Source of the DNA: Gammaproteobacteria bacterium
GTDB taxonomy: Bacteria > Pseudomonadota > Gammaproteobacteria > Xanthomonadales > SZUA-36
DNA length: 64,000 bases
Reading direction: 5' to 3'
NCBI GenBank assembly: GCA_024279945.1
Contig: JAJRRA010000045.1
Coordinates: 56,789 to 120,788 of the forward strand
The notes under the pieces are model-generated. The model was not told the origin of the DNA. It was given only the letters and a program-made list of their open reading frames with translations, and did not search any database. Shown here piece after piece: positions 8,472-17,148 of this stretch (positions within the stretch are counted from its first letter, which is position 1; every line of letters begins with the position of its first letter). Position numbers and translations under genes: made by a program.

Positions 8472-8918
8472 ATGCTTGCAGATAAGAAATTCAAAATTCA
8501 GGATTGGCTCATCTATCGATTGTGGCGTATTTCCCAGGAAGCCGGCTATGAACTGAAGGAGTTTTATTCCGATGAATTCGGTTTAAGCCCGATCGAATGG
8601 CATGCCATTGCTGCGATTGCCAATTACGCCCCCCTGTCAGCCAAAGAATTGGCAACACTGGTGGACAGGAACCAGGTTCAGATGACACGAACCCTGAGCA
8701 GTTTGTTGAAGCAGGGGCTGATCTTGCGCCGGACGGATGCCAGTGACAGACGGCGCATCATATTGAGCTTAAACAAGAAGGGTGAGGCCGTTTACTCCAG
8801 AATCTCGCCCGTGGCGCAGCAACTGGAAGAAAAAATGATGTCCGTTTTCAATCAACAGGAGCGCAAGCAATTTCTTGCGCTCCTGAATCGCCTGGAAAAC
8901 AGCCTGGAAATCAAATAG
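8472..8918 (+). CDS. MarR family transcriptional regulator
   Basis: A winged-helix dimer regulator of 148 residues from ATG 8472. A TTG at 8433 would add 13 residues; neither start has a strong ribosome site. The MarR core is clear: LSAKELATLVDRNQVQMTRTL is the recognition region (split here at 8626-8689) and TDASDRRRIILSLNKKG is the wing with its DxRxxxxxLT-like motif. The gene converges on the tryptophanase gene with 8 bp of overlap. A perfect palindrome over the tryptophanase promoter is a likely target (inference). The ligand is unknown. Confidence 0.85.
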   Translation: MLADKKFKIQDWLIYRLWRISQEAGYELKEFYSDEFGLSPIEWHAIAAIANYAPLSAKELATLVDRNQVQMTRTLSSLLKQGLILRRTDASDRRRIILSLNKKGEAVYSRISPVAQQLEEKMMSVFNQQERKQFLALLNRLENSLEIK

Positions 8919-10275
8919 GCCGTAACCTGGAAGTAAAGTGACGCATGGCTGCAGGCTGCCAGCTTATTTCGAGCCCCTTGATTTTGTCCGCATTGCGGTA
9001 GATTTCTTCGAAACATTCAATAATGTAATCTGCCTGACTTTGTGTGTACACCCGCCGGGGGATTGCCAGCCTGACCAGTTCCATTGCTGCCGGTTTTTCC
9101 GAGCCGTCAGGCTGGCGACCGAACATAAAGGATCCTATTTCCGCACAGCGAATACCACCCGTCAGATACAGTTCGACAGCCAGCGCCTGACCCGGAAATT
9201 GCAATGCCGGGATATGCGGCAGCATTTCCCTGGCGTCGACAAATACTGCGTGTCCGCCGGCTGGCTTCATGACCGGTACGCCGATTTTGTCCAGCGCCTC
9301 GGTAATGTACTCAATCGACCGTATTCGATATTGCAGATAATCCTCATCAATGATTTCCTTCAGGCCCACAGCAATACATTCAAGGTCACGACCGGAAAGA
9401 CCACCGTAGGTCGGGAATCCTTCGGTGAGAATCAAACGATTACGTGCCTGCATCGCCCAGTCTTCATCGTTTAATGCCAGCCACCCACCCATATTTGAAA
9501 AGGCGTCTTTCTTGGCGCTCATGGTCATGCCATCGGCATGGGAAAACATTTCCTGGACAATCGCTTTGACCGATTTATCTGCGTAGCCCGGTTCGCGCAA
9601 TTTTATAAAATAGGCATTTTCTGCGAAGCGGCAACTATCGATAAAAAATGGTTTTTCATACTTTTTACAAATTTCACTGGTGGCCCGTATATTGGCCATG
9701 GAAACCGGCTGGCCGCCACCTGCGTTATTGGTGATTGTCATGACAACCAGGGGGATATTGTCTGATTGGTCAGCCAACAGCTTGTCGAGTTTTTCCAGGT
9801 CCATATTTCCTTTGAAGGGGTGATCCACGGACGGATCAATGCCCTCTGCGATGACCAGATCAACGGCCGTCACGCCCACCGCTTCAAAGTTTCCCCGGGT
9901 AGTATCAAAGTGGGTGTTATTCGGCACAATCTTGCCGCTACCTCCTACAATGGAGCTGAGTATGGCCTCCGCTGCACGCCCCTGGTGAGTGGGGATTACG
10001 TACTTGAAGGGCATCAGTTCTCTCACTGCTGCTTCAAAACGGAAGTAGGAAGGAGAACCGGCATAGGACTCGTCCCCCTGCATGAGTGCTGACCACTGGG
10101 CAGTACTCATCGCGGAAGTCCCCGAATCAGTGAGCAGGTCGATAAGGACATCTTTGGATTGAAGTGCAAACAGATTGTAGTTTGCCTGCTCAATCAGTGC
10201 CTGTCGTTGTTCTCTGGATGTCATGTGGATCGGTTCCACAGCTTTGATCCGGAAAGGTTCAATAATCGTTTTCAT
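8911..10275 (-). CDS. tnaA: Tryptophanase-like PLP beta-eliminating lyase
   Basis: A 454-residue fold-type I PLP enzyme of the tryptophanase/tyrosine phenol-lyase family. SAKKD at 253-257 carries the PLP lysine (K256). IDLLTDSGT, THQGR and AGGGQPVSMAN are family blocks. Tyrosine phenol-lyases carry an Arg that binds the phenol substrate (GVRSMERG in Citrobacter). Here the position is I380 (GIRCAEIGSF), as in E. coli TnaA. The call is therefore tryptophanase, giving indole, pyruvate and ammonia. GAGGAAAA precedes the ATG. The predicted leader is only about 40 bases, too short for a TnaC attenuator. Confidence 0.85.
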   Translation of the reverse strand: MKTIIEPFRIKAVEPIHMTSREQRQALIEQANYNLFALQSKDVLIDLLTDSGTSAMSTAQWSALMQGDESYAGSPSYFRFEAAVRELMPFKYVIPTHQGRAAEAILSSIVGGSGKIVPNNTHFDTTRGNFEAVGVTAVDLVIAEGIDPSVDHPFKGNMDLEKLDKLLADQSDNIPLVVMTITNNAGGGQPVSMANIRATSEICKKYEKPFFIDSCRFAENAYFIKLREPGYADKSVKAIVQEMFSHADGMTMSAKKDAFSNMGGWLALNDEDWAMQARNRLILTEGFPTYGGLSGRDLECIAVGLKEIIDEDYLQYRIRSIEYITEALDKIGVPVMKPAGGHAVFVDAREMLPHIPALQFPGQALAVELYLTGGIRCAEIGSFMFGRQPDGSEKPAAMELVRLAIPRRVYTQSQADYIIECFEEIYRNADKIKGLEISWQPAAMRHFTSRLRPI

Positions 10276-10320
10276 TTGTTTTCCTCTTGATTCATCGCGG
10301 GCCTATCAATGCTGCAGGTA

Positions 10321-10349
10321 AATATAGTCTCAATCAGTAATAATTTCAA
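10321..10349 (-). promoter_or_regulatory. Sigma-70-like promoter of the tryptophanase gene
   Basis: On the minus strand TTGAAA (complement of 10344-10349), a 17-base spacer, and TATATT (complement of 10321-10326). Transcription would start near 10314, about 40 bases before the tnaA ATG. Both hexamers are near consensus. Confidence 0.65.
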
Positions 10350-10359
10350 TATGAAATTA
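10341..10359. promoter_or_regulatory. Palindromic operator candidate over the tnaA -35
   Basis: A perfect inverted repeat of 8-bp arms, TAATTTCA-ATA-TGAAATTA. It overlaps the -35 hexamer of the tnaA promoter, the arrangement expected for repression. AT-rich 17-20 bp palindromes are typical of MarR family operators, and a marR gene sits at the other end of tnaA. Confidence 0.55.
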
Positions 10360-10445
10360 ATATATCCAAGGCAATACAGGCCATCGGTCTGCGCCGCCAA
10401 TGCGGTGTCGATGCGCTGCTTTTGGCAGGGGCAGTGGGAGCCGGG

Positions 10446-11615
10446 TTAGTCCAGTTCTTCGATCAGCTTGCAGACCGTATCAACGATCTGCTCAGCCTGG
10501 GCCTCATCAATGATCAGGGGGGGGAGTAGCCGGATAATGTTGTTTCTGGTGATGTTCAGCAGCAAACCCTGCTCGAGGGCGGCATGCTTTAAGGGATTTA
10601 CATCCTGGTTCATTTCAATACCGATCATGAGGCCGCGACCGCGAATGTCCTCAACATAAGGATGGTCCTGCAGTCGGGACCTGAATGCCGCAAACATTAT
10701 GTCCCCGGTTTCCGCCACATGTGCATTCAGATTTTGTGATGTCATGATATCGAGCACGGTACAGGCGGTGCGGGAAGCCAGTGGGTTGCCGCCGAAAGTG
10801 GAACCATGCCGACCGGGGCTGAAGGCATCGGCCGCTGCGCCACGCGCCACGCAGGCACCAATGGGGACACCGTTTGCCAGGGCCTTGGCAGTGGTGAGGA
10901 TATCGGGCTGAACCGGTTCGTGCTGGTGGGCATACCACCTTCCGGTACGGCACAGACCGGACTGGATTTCATCAAATATCAATAACCAGCCCTGTTCGTC
11001 ACAAAGTGCGCGCAAAGCCTCGAGGTAGCCGTTTTCCGGCACCTGGATACCGGCTTCGCCCTGGATTGGCTCTACCAGCACAGCGACTACTTCATTGCTG
11101 GTCTCGGCAATTTTTGCCACTGCATCGGAGTTGGCAAACGGTACGCGCAGGAAACCACCGACCAGGGGTTCAAACCCGGCCTGGACCTTGCGGTTTCCGG
11201 TGGCCGAAAGTGCGGCCAGCGAACGGCCATGGAAACTGTTTTCCATCACGATAACGCCGGGGCTGCTGAAACCACGCTGGTGGCCGATGATCCGGGTGAT
11301 CTTAAGGGCGCATTCAATCGCTTCGGTACCGGAGTTGGCTACAAAGACACGATCCATTCCAGTGATTTCCGCTAGCGCATCGGCAAGCTTCTCTTGCCAG
11401 GGTATGCGAGCCAGGTTTGCGGTATGGATCAGCTTGCCGGCTTGTTCGGCTATCACGCGTGTTACCTCAGGATGAGCATGACCGAGGGCGCAAACACCCA
11501 GCCCACTGATTGCGTCCAGGTAGCGTTTTCCTTTGGTATCCCACAGCCAGGCACCTTTACCACGTTCAAATGCAAGCGGCAGGGGGGCATAGGTGTTCAT
11601 CAGGTGCTGGTTCAT
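10446..11615 (-). CDS. argD: Acetylornithine aminotransferase ArgD
   Basis: A 389-residue class III PLP aminotransferase that converts N-acetylglutamate semialdehyde to N-acetylornithine in arginine synthesis. It may also serve in lysine synthesis as succinyl-DAP transaminase. Marks are DAISGLGVCALGHAHP, NSGTEAIECALK, the FDEIQSGLCRTG block before the cofactor, and TTAKALANG with the PLP lysine. ATG 11615 is chosen because GGGAG lies upstream and the product begins like other ArgD; the frame continues 15 codons further. rnt follows upstream in the same direction with a 20-base gap. Confidence 0.92.
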   Translation of the reverse strand: MNQHLMNTYAPLPLAFERGKGAWLWDTKGKRYLDAISGLGVCALGHAHPEVTRVIAEQAGKLIHTANLARIPWQEKLADALAEITGMDRVFVANSGTEAIECALKITRIIGHQRGFSSPGVIVMENSFHGRSLAALSATGNRKVQAGFEPLVGGFLRVPFANSDAVAKIAETSNEVVAVLVEPIQGEAGIQVPENGYLEALRALCDEQGWLLIFDEIQSGLCRTGRWYAHQHEPVQPDILTTAKALANGVPIGACVARGAAADAFSPGRHGSTFGGNPLASRTACTVLDIMTSQNLNAHVAETGDIMFAAFRSRLQDHPYVEDIRGRGLMIGIEMNQDVNPLKHAALEQGLLLNITRNNIIRLLPPLIIDEAQAEQIVDTVCKLIEELD

Positions 11616-11635
11616 CGGGGCTCCCAAAAATATTT

Positions 11636-12253
11636 CTAGAATCCGGTAAGAATCTTCCACCGGTTAACGATTGCGCAAAACAGGGCTGCTGTTTTCTCGG
11701 TGTCGTAGATTGCTGAATGTGCTTCAGATTCATTCCAATCAATACCGGCGGACTGTACCGCACGTGCGAGTACCGTCTGTCCGAAGGCCAGGCCGCCAAG
11801 AGTGGCCGTATCAAATGAACTAAACGGGTGAAACGGGCTGCGCTTGAATCCGGTCCTTTGCTGGGCGGCATTCAGAAAGGAAAGATCGAAAAAGGAATTG
11901 TGGCCCACCAGGATGGCTCGCTGGCAACCGGTTGATTTCACTTCCTTGCGCACCGGTTGCGAAATCTGGCGCAGGGCTTCTTTCTCCGGCAGCGCCATAC
12001 GTAGCGGGCTGTCCAGTTGAATTCCGGTGATTTCCAGCGATTTGGGATCGATATTGGCCCCCTCAAAAGGCTCGACATTGACTGCGACCGTTTCGGCTAT
12101 AAACAGGCGCCCGAAGTCGTCCATCTTGAGAATGCAGGCGGCGATTTCCAGCAACGCATCCGTTTGAGAATTAAACCCCCCGGTTTCTACATCTACTACA
12201 ACGGGAAGAAATCCCCTGAATCTATCGGCAATGCGCGGCATAATGGACCCCAT
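11636..12253 (-). CDS. rnt: Ribonuclease T
   Basis: A 205-residue DEDDh 3'-5' exoribonuclease that trims the 3' ends of tRNA, 5S and 23S rRNA and other stable RNAs. The exonuclease residues are visible: D21 and E23 in DVETGG, the [10 protein letters not shown] block, and [11 protein letters not shown] near the end. [12 protein letters not shown] starts at residue 10, as in E. coli RNase T. This supports ATG 12253; an ATG at 12241 is the alternative. The gene is divergent from the TraB-like gene, with only 42 bases between them. Confidence 0.93.
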   Translation of the reverse strand: MGSIMPRIADRFRGFLPVVVDVETGGFNSQTDALLEIAACILKMDDFGRLFIAETVAVNVEPFEGANIDPKSLEITGIQLDSPLRMALPEKEALRQISQPVRKEVKSTGCQRAILVGHNSFFDLSFLNAAQQRTGFKRSPFHPFSSFDTATLGGLAFGQTVLARAVQSAGIDWNESEAHSAIYDTEKTAALFCAIVNRWKILTGF

Positions 12254-12295
12254 CACGTAAGCCGCCGAGCATAAGGGATTGTGTAACAAATTGCC

Positions 12296-13252
12296 ATGAT
12301 GAAATTTTTCACTCCGTTTCAGGGATTTCTGCGACCGACAGGCTTCTCCCCTAAGCCGGCGTTGCTGTTTGTATCGCCGCTTTTTATCGCTGTTCTTATC
12401 CTGTTTTCAACGCCATTGCCGGCGGCTCAGGACAAGGCTATCTACTGGTCCATCATGGCAGGTGAGCGTCAGGTGGGGTATCTGCTTGGCACCATCCACA
12501 GTGAAGATCCAAGGGTGCTGGATTTCCCGCAATCATTTCTTGAACAACTTGGGTCAAATCAGGTATTTGCGATGGAGTTGGTGCCGGATATGCCGACTCT
12601 GAAGAAGCTGAATGAATTCATGCATTACCAGGATGGTACAAATCTTGCCGGCCGGCTTGGCCCGGAGCGCTTCGAAAAGGTCAGCAATTTGATGTCGTCC
12701 TACTATCAAGTACCGGGTAACTGGCTGGAAACGATGAAAATATGGGCCGTGGTCATGACGTTGAGTGTCCCACCACCTGAAACCGGCTTGTTCATGGATT
12801 TCTCCTTGTCTCTTCGCGCCTCCGGCAGCGGACTGCGGGTGGTGGGCCTGGAAACCCTGGACCAGCAACTGTCTTTTCTGGAAGATATGCCGACGGGGCA
12901 GCAACTGGAATTGCTGGATCAAGCGCTGGCTGATTTTGACCAGATGGCTAAGATACATGGGCAGATGGTGGACAGCTACCTGGCGGGCGACCTGCAGGCA
13001 CTGCGAAAGGAAGCGGAAGATCAGATGGATATGCTGACGCCTGAGGCGAAAAAATACTTTATTGAGCGGGGCATTGACGCCAGAAATCATCATATGTTGG
13101 AGTCTTTACTCCCATTGCTGGAAAAATCATCGGTGTTCGTGGCCGTCGGCGCCCTGCATCTGGCTGGTGACCAGGGCTTGGTCGCATTGTTGCGTGAGCA
13201 AGGGTACATACTGAAGCCCGAACCGCTGCCGCTGAGCAGGCCCACTGAGTAA
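12296..13252 (+). CDS. TraB/GumN family exported protein
   Basis: A 318-residue protein with an N-terminal hydrophobic segment (residues 22-44), a probable signal peptide. The two hallmark histidine motifs of the TraB/GumN/TIKI superfamily are present: GTIHSE at 65-70 and VGALHLAG near residue 285. Animal TIKI proteins of this fold are metalloproteases that trim Wnt, but the bacterial members have no settled role. Here it stands alone and converges on the hvf-type operon with a 41-base gap, so a link to that operon is not implied. Confidence 0.8.
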   Translation: MMKFFTPFQGFLRPTGFSPKPALLFVSPLFIAVLILFSTPLPAAQDKAIYWSIMAGERQVGYLLGTIHSEDPRVLDFPQSFLEQLGSNQVFAMELVPDMPTLKKLNEFMHYQDGTNLAGRLGPERFEKVSNLMSSYYQVPGNWLETMKIWAVVMTLSVPPPETGLFMDFSLSLRASGSGLRVVGLETLDQQLSFLEDMPTGQQLELLDQALADFDQMAKIHGQMVDSYLAGDLQALRKEAEDQMDMLTPEAKKYFIERGIDARNHHMLESLLPLLEKSSVFVAVGALHLAGDQGLVALLREQGYILKPEPLPLSRPTE

Positions 13253-13293
13253 TGACAGGTTTACGCGGGCCAAAATAATTACGATGCAAAATG

Positions 13294-13953
13294 CTAGCGT
13301 CTCAGGGCCGGTGTCAGACCGGTTAGAATTGCGAGACCGAAGAAGCTGATTCCCCAGACGGGTTCAAGGAATATCGTGGTCACACCCATCACAGAGAAGA
13401 CCAGTGCAGCCGCAAAGCCGTCACCAATACGGTCTACCCTGTTGGTATCGCGGCCAGTCAGCTTCAACAGCAGGTAGTCCAGGCTGATTTTCCCGCCGCC
13501 ATGAAATACCAGTGGCAGCAGGATGACGATGAAGATCAGGGGTAGCTTGAAATTACCCGAGCCCGTGCTGGTTATGACGTAGCCTTGCCAAAGCTGTTGG
13601 TATGAACTCCAGTCAGCGGGCCAGTGGACCGCAGCCGTTGCTACGGCCGTAATGACGACCAGGGAAATTGCGGAAAACCGGGTGAACAGGCCCAGCAGTA
13701 TCATCACGGAGAAGATGAGTTCGCCCCAGGTAGCGGCCGCCCAGTTCAAATCCTGGCTGATGGCGCTGAACGGCCAGGGAAAGCCTTTTTGCCAGTCAGC
13801 CCAGGGGATTTGGGCAAACCAGTTTTGGCCGTGTAGTTTTTCCGTACCCGATTCCCAGAATTCCCAGAACATGATCAGGCGCAGAACCAGTGGCCAAACA
13901 TAGTCTCCACCGGCTTGCAGGCGGGCGGTGAGCTTGTCGTAGAGGTCGTACAT
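13294..13953 (-). CDS. hvfX: DoxX-like membrane protein of the RiPP operon (HvfX type)
   Basis: A 219-residue DoxX family integral membrane protein with four to five hydrophobic helices (for example residues 73-93, 95-112, 135-150 and 181-213). It is the last gene of the operon hvfA-hvfB-hvfC-hvfX, 46 bases after hvfC. DoxX proteins regularly accompany DUF692 and DUF2063 genes, and this position corresponds to HvfX, proposed to act in copper-linked maturation or membrane redox. The W-rich first periplasmic loop (QNWFAQIPWADWQ) is a clear mark. GGGAG precedes the ATG. Its role here is inferred from context. Confidence 0.75.
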   Translation of the reverse strand: MYDLYDKLTARLQAGGDYVWPLVLRLIMFWEFWESGTEKLHGQNWFAQIPWADWQKGFPWPFSAISQDLNWAAATWGELIFSVMILLGLFTRFSAISLVVITAVATAAVHWPADWSSYQQLWQGYVITSTGSGNFKLPLIFIVILLPLVFHGGGKISLDYLLLKLTGRDTNRVDRIGDGFAAALVFSVMGVTTIFLEPVWGISFFGLAILTGLTPALRR

Positions 13954-13999
13954 CCAGTATCTCCCAGGGCTTTTATTCAGTGATCGGCTGCCGCGATGG

Positions 14000-14788
14000 T
14001 CAGGCGGGCCGGGTACCCAGCAGGATGTCTTTGCTACATAAATCCTGCAGTAGCGTTTTGCCGTTATCGATCACCACGGACGGATCCGGGTGATTGATTT
14101 TGCCCGCGATTTCGCTTAGTAATTCAAGACCGGTAAGGCCCTGGTTTTCTTGCAAGAGATTCACCAGCAAATAGGAAACATCATTTAATAGCATGAATTT
14201 AACCTGGTCGCTGCGGTTCCGGTAAACGAGGATATGCGTAGCCTGATCGGGTGGGCTCTCAGGTTCGAAACCAGGCCTGATCCGGTGAACCGGATAACGG
14301 TAACTCAAGAGCCAGGCCAGCGGGGAAAGCACCGGAACCTCCGCCATCAGGTCCCCCTTACTGTTTGCCTCGATGTCATCCAACTCGTGCTCGTCCATTG
14401 AAAGTGCCAGTTCCACCCACTCGTAATGCGCCAACTCCAGCAGAAACGCCGGGTCACCGGGGCGGTCTTGTCGCTGATCCTGGAGATAACGCAGGAATTC
14501 TTTCGGCAATTCAGGAAACAGCGGTGTCTGGCAGCGGTGTTCGGTGTAAAAATCCCTTGCCAGTTGTTGCCATGCTCCGTCATCGTAAAGCTGGCGCAGC
14601 ACAGGAAAATTGCTGGCAAGAAATTCATTGATGTTGTTGAAAAAAAGCTGGCGGTAAATCTCCATTCGCCGATCTTCGACATCAGCGGGAGCCGCGTGAT
14701 TTTCCGGATCCCGGATGTGAGCCGCGAAACGGGTTTGCAGCGAGTGCAGCGTTTCAGGCCTGTTTACGGTTTTTGGATGTGTCGGCAT
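14000..14788 (-). CDS. hvfC: DUF2063 RiPP maturation partner (HvfC type)
   Basis: A 262-residue protein. The N-terminal half is a DUF2063 helical domain ([17 protein letters not shown] near residues 40-56, then [11 protein letters not shown]). The C-terminal half resembles the PqqD-like part of HvfC/BufC ([17 protein letters not shown]). Such proteins bind the precursor peptide and deliver it to the MNIO enzyme; the two are needed together. Its start lies inside hvfB (35 bp overlap) and has no strong ribosome site, so translation is probably coupled. Confidence 0.82.
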   Translation of the reverse strand: MPTHPKTVNRPETLHSLQTRFAAHIRDPENHAAPADVEDRRMEIYRQLFFNNINEFLASNFPVLRQLYDDGAWQQLARDFYTEHRCQTPLFPELPKEFLRYLQDQRQDRPGDPAFLLELAHYEWVELALSMDEHELDDIEANSKGDLMAEVPVLSPLAWLLSYRYPVHRIRPGFEPESPPDQATHILVYRNRSDQVKFMLLNDVSYLLVNLLQENQGLTGLELLSEIAGKINHPDPSVVIDNGKTLLQDLCSKDILLGTRPA

Positions 14789-15617
14789 GGTTTTGCCATT
14801 TTTGCTGTATTGCGGCGATATGCCGGACTTCGCTCATCAGTTCATCGACTGGTGGAATATTGAAGTCCCGTTCCAGCAGGGTGGGGAATACGCCGAAGGT
14901 TTCGTAGGCTTTGTCGAGCAGGTCCCATACGCTGGGAATGACGTCTGCACCGTGCGTGTCGACGACCAGGTCCTCTGCCTCCTGGAAGTGACCGGCAATG
15001 TGGCCGTAAGCAATCAAATGCCCCGGCAGACCCTGCAGAAATTCCACTGCATCGTAGCGGTGGTTGATGCTGTTGACATAAATATTGTTTACATCCAGTA
15101 ACAGGTCGCAGTCCGCCTCAGTCAGTACGGCATTAATGAACTCAATTTCACTTAACTCTGAACCCGGTGAAGCATAGTAGGAGACGTTTTCCACCGCGAT
15201 ACGTCGCTCGAGAATATCCTGGGTGCGGCGAATACGTTCCGCAACATAGTGCACGGCCTCACCGGTAAAGGGGATTGGCATCAGGTCGTAAAGGTGTCCG
15301 TCGTCAGTGCAGTAACTCAGATGCTCGCTGTAGTAACGAATCCGATGCCTGTCGAGAAACTGTCGCACGCGATGGAGGAATGTTTCGTCCAGCGAAGAAG
15401 GGCCGCCTATGGACAAGGACAGGCCGTGGCAAACAAAAGGCAGACGATCGGTAAATTCACGGAATGACCGGCCCAGTTGGCCGCCGACGTTGATCCAGTT
15501 TTCCGGTGCAACCTCCATAAAATCCACTTTATCCAGACCGTGAGTGCGAAGCGGGCCCAGAAGGGCCCGCCTCAAACCAAGTCCGGCTCCCCGGACGGGG
15601 TATGCGTCAGTATTCAC
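14754..15617 (-). CDS. hvfB: MNIO (DUF692) RiPP maturase, HvfB/BufB type
   Basis: A 287-residue TIM-barrel enzyme of the multinuclear non-heme iron-dependent oxidative family (MNIO, DUF692). The conserved metal-site residues are all visible: H64 in HGLSLSIG, E98-H99 in SEHLSY, E143-N144 in VENVSYY, D175/N177 in [10 protein letters not shown]206 and H210 in GHIAGH, D220/H222 in DTHG and E249 in LLERDF. Characterised members oxidise cysteines of a partner peptide to thiooxazole, or to oxazolone plus thioamide, groups. It lies between its substrate gene and its partner gene. The start is GTG 15615-15617 without an obvious ribosome site. Confidence 0.9.
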   Translation of the reverse strand: MNTDAYPVRGAGLGLRRALLGPLRTHGLDKVDFMEVAPENWINVGGQLGRSFREFTDRLPFVCHGLSLSIGGPSSLDETFLHRVRQFLDRHRIRYYSEHLSYCTDDGHLYDLMPIPFTGEAVHYVAERIRRTQDILERRIAVENVSYYASPGSELSEIEFINAVLTEADCDLLLDVNNIYVNSINHRYDAVEFLQGLPGHLIAYGHIAGHFQEAEDLVVDTHGADVIPSVWDLLDKAYETFGVFPTLLERDFNIPPVDELMSEVRHIAAIQQKWQNHADTSKNRKQA

Positions 15618-15695
15618 GGGATTAGCGCATATCCGGTCGGGAACGGCAGCGTTCCGGCAAACAACCTGACTACCGTATGTACTCTCTGCACTCCT

Positions 15696-16220
15696 TTACC
15701 CCTTATTACTACCACACTTGCCTTCTTCGCCCTTCATTTTTTCCATCTTTTCGGCCTTGTTGGCGCCGCATTTTCCTTCTGAGTCTTTCATGTGCTTGGC
15801 ACCGCATTTGCCTTCTTTGCCTTTCATTCCGTCTTCCATCCCGGCCTTCATGTCAGCCTTGTTACCGCCACATTTGCCCTCTTCGCCCTTCATTTTCTCC
15901 ATCATTTCGGCTTTGTTGGCGCCGCATTTGCCTTCTTCGCTTTTCATTTTCTCCATCATTTCGGCTTTGTTGGCGCCGCATTTGCCTTCTTCGCCTTTCA
16001 TTTTCTCCATCATTTCGGCTTTGTTGGCGCCACATTTGCCTTCGCCGCATTTGCCTTCTTTGCCCTTCTCGCCGCTGGCCAGCATGTAGCCGCTGTTGAG
16101 GTCAGTGCTGGCAAAGGGATTGCTGGCTGCCAGTGTGGTGCTTGAGAAAGCCAGTGATGAAATAAATGCGATACCTACTGCTGCTGCGATGGGTTTAACG
16201 ATCATGGTTTTGCTAGCCAT
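15696..16220 (-). CDS. hvfA: Cysteine-repeat RiPP precursor, HvfA/bufferin type
   Basis: A 174-residue precursor. Residues 1-32 are a signal peptide, followed by the conserved SNPFASTDLNSGYMLAS stretch of this family. The rest is charged low complexity with eight EGKCG motifs (cysteines 58, 63, 81, 99, 117, 139, 151, 169). Every cysteine in the protein is in such a motif. These are the sites that MNIO enzymes modify in HvfA-type peptides, giving copper-binding products. GGAGG precedes the ATG. It is first in the operon and probably the most expressed. Modification and copper binding are inferred from the family and neighbours. Confidence 0.88.
   Translation of the reverse strand: MASKTMIVKPIAAAVGIAFISSLAFSSTTLAASNPFASTDLNSGYMLASGEKGKEGKCGEGKCGANKAEMMEKMKGEEGKCGANKAEMMEKMKSEEGKCGANKAEMMEKMKGEEGKCGGNKADMKAGMEDGMKGKEGKCGAKHMKDSEGKCGANKAEKMEKMKGEEGKCGSNKG
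15882..16043 (-). repeat. Three tandem 54-bp repeats inside hvfA
   Basis: Three head-to-tail copies of an 18-codon unit (EGKCGANKAEMMEKMKGE and near-identical copies, residues 60-77, 78-95 and 96-113). The DNA copies are almost identical, so the array could expand or shrink by slippage. Further, more diverged units follow towards the C-terminus. Confidence 0.85.
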
Positions 16221-16509
16221 TGGTTGGAACCTCCAAGTATGTATATTCGGGCCAAAATGCCCTCAGTTTAAAAAATGTGTACAAATAATATGCTGTAAAT
16301 CGGTTCGGTTCAGGGACTGGCTTTTGGATCAGATTGCACAAGCACAGCCCCCGGTTCAGTCGCGTCATAGCCTATCAGAATATTCGGTGTTTTCAAAAAC
16401 AGGCGCGAATTCAGGGTAGTAGACCGACCCCCGGCCCGGATTATTTCACTCGCGGAAAAATAATCCTGAAACCGCAACGGTTGGACTACATTGACCCGGA
16501 TGAGTTCTA
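16221..16509. other. Leader and promoter region of the hvf-type operon
   Basis: Noncoding stretch between nth and hvfA, with an AT-rich part around 16268-16300. On the minus strand a TTTACA hexamer and GAACCGAACC direct repeat are visible. I cannot build a convincing sigma-70 promoter, and I find no sigma factor or regulator gene beside the operon. Confidence 0.3.
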
Positions 16510-17148
16510 TCAATCGTTGATTGTTTTGTCTCTGAAACTGCAAAGATCCCGCACAATGCACTCGGTGCAGTTGGGTTTACGGGCTTTGCAAGTATATCGC
16601 CCATGGAGTATCAGCCAGTGGTGGGCATCATGCAGATATTCTTTCGGTACGGCTTTGAGGAGTTTTAATTCCACCTGGAGTGGGGTTTTTCCCCTGGCCA
16701 TCCCGGTTCGGTTGGCAAGGCGGAAGATGTGAGTGTCCACTGCGATGGTCGGTTGGCCAAAGGCTGTATTGAGGACTACATTGGCCGTTTTTCGCCCGAC
16801 ACCAGGCAATGCTTCCAGTGATTTCCGGTTTCCCGGGACTTCTCCGTTATGTTTTTCCAACAGGATTCGGCAAGTTTTGATGATGTTGGCCGCTTTCGAA
16901 TTATACAGGCCAATAGTTCGAATATAGCGCTTCAAGCCATCCTCGCCCATATTCAGAATACTTTGTGGAGTATTGGCACGGGGAAAGAGTTTTCGGGTCG
17001 CCTTGTTTACGCTGACATCGGTGGCCTGGGCGGAGAGCATGACGGCAATCAGGAGTTCAAATGTGCTTTGGTATTCGAGCTCGGTTTTCGGCCGGGGCAT
17101 TATTGCCTCCAGGCGCCGGAAGAATTCTTTCCTGTCAGCAGCTTTCAT
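16510..17148 (-). CDS. nth: Endonuclease III
   Basis: A 212-residue DNA glycosylase/AP lyase that removes oxidised pyrimidines. The helix-hairpin-helix LPGVGRKTANVVLN contains catalytic K120, and D138 follows in VDTH, both at the same numbers as in E. coli. The 4Fe-4S cluster ligands are C187, C194, C197 and C203. The ATG directly abuts the rsxE stop codon, so nth is the last gene of the rsx operon, as in many gammaproteobacteria. Confidence 0.96.
   Translation of the reverse strand: MKAADRKEFFRRLEAIMPRPKTELEYQSTFELLIAVMLSAQATDVSVNKATRKLFPRANTPQSILNMGEDGLKRYIRTIGLYNSKAANIIKTCRILLEKHNGEVPGNRKSLEALPGVGRKTANVVLNTAFGQPTIAVDTHIFRLANRTGMARGKTPLQVELKLLKAVPKEYLHDAHHWLILHGRYTCKARKPNCTECIVRDLCSFRDKTIND

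Noticed and set aside
10276..10320. Possible TnaC-like leader peptide before tryptophanase
   Set aside because: The space between the predicted transcription start and the ATG is about 40 bases and has no Trp-containing short frame.
15882..16043. Regular tandem repeats that might look like a CRISPR array or minisatellite
   Set aside because: There are no unique spacers between copies, the period is a multiple of three, and the repeats are in frame in a signal-peptide-bearing precursor gene.
16334..16732. 132-codon plus-strand frame between hvfA and nth
   Set aside because: More than half lies antisense to nth, there is no ribosome site, and the peptide has no recognisable feature.
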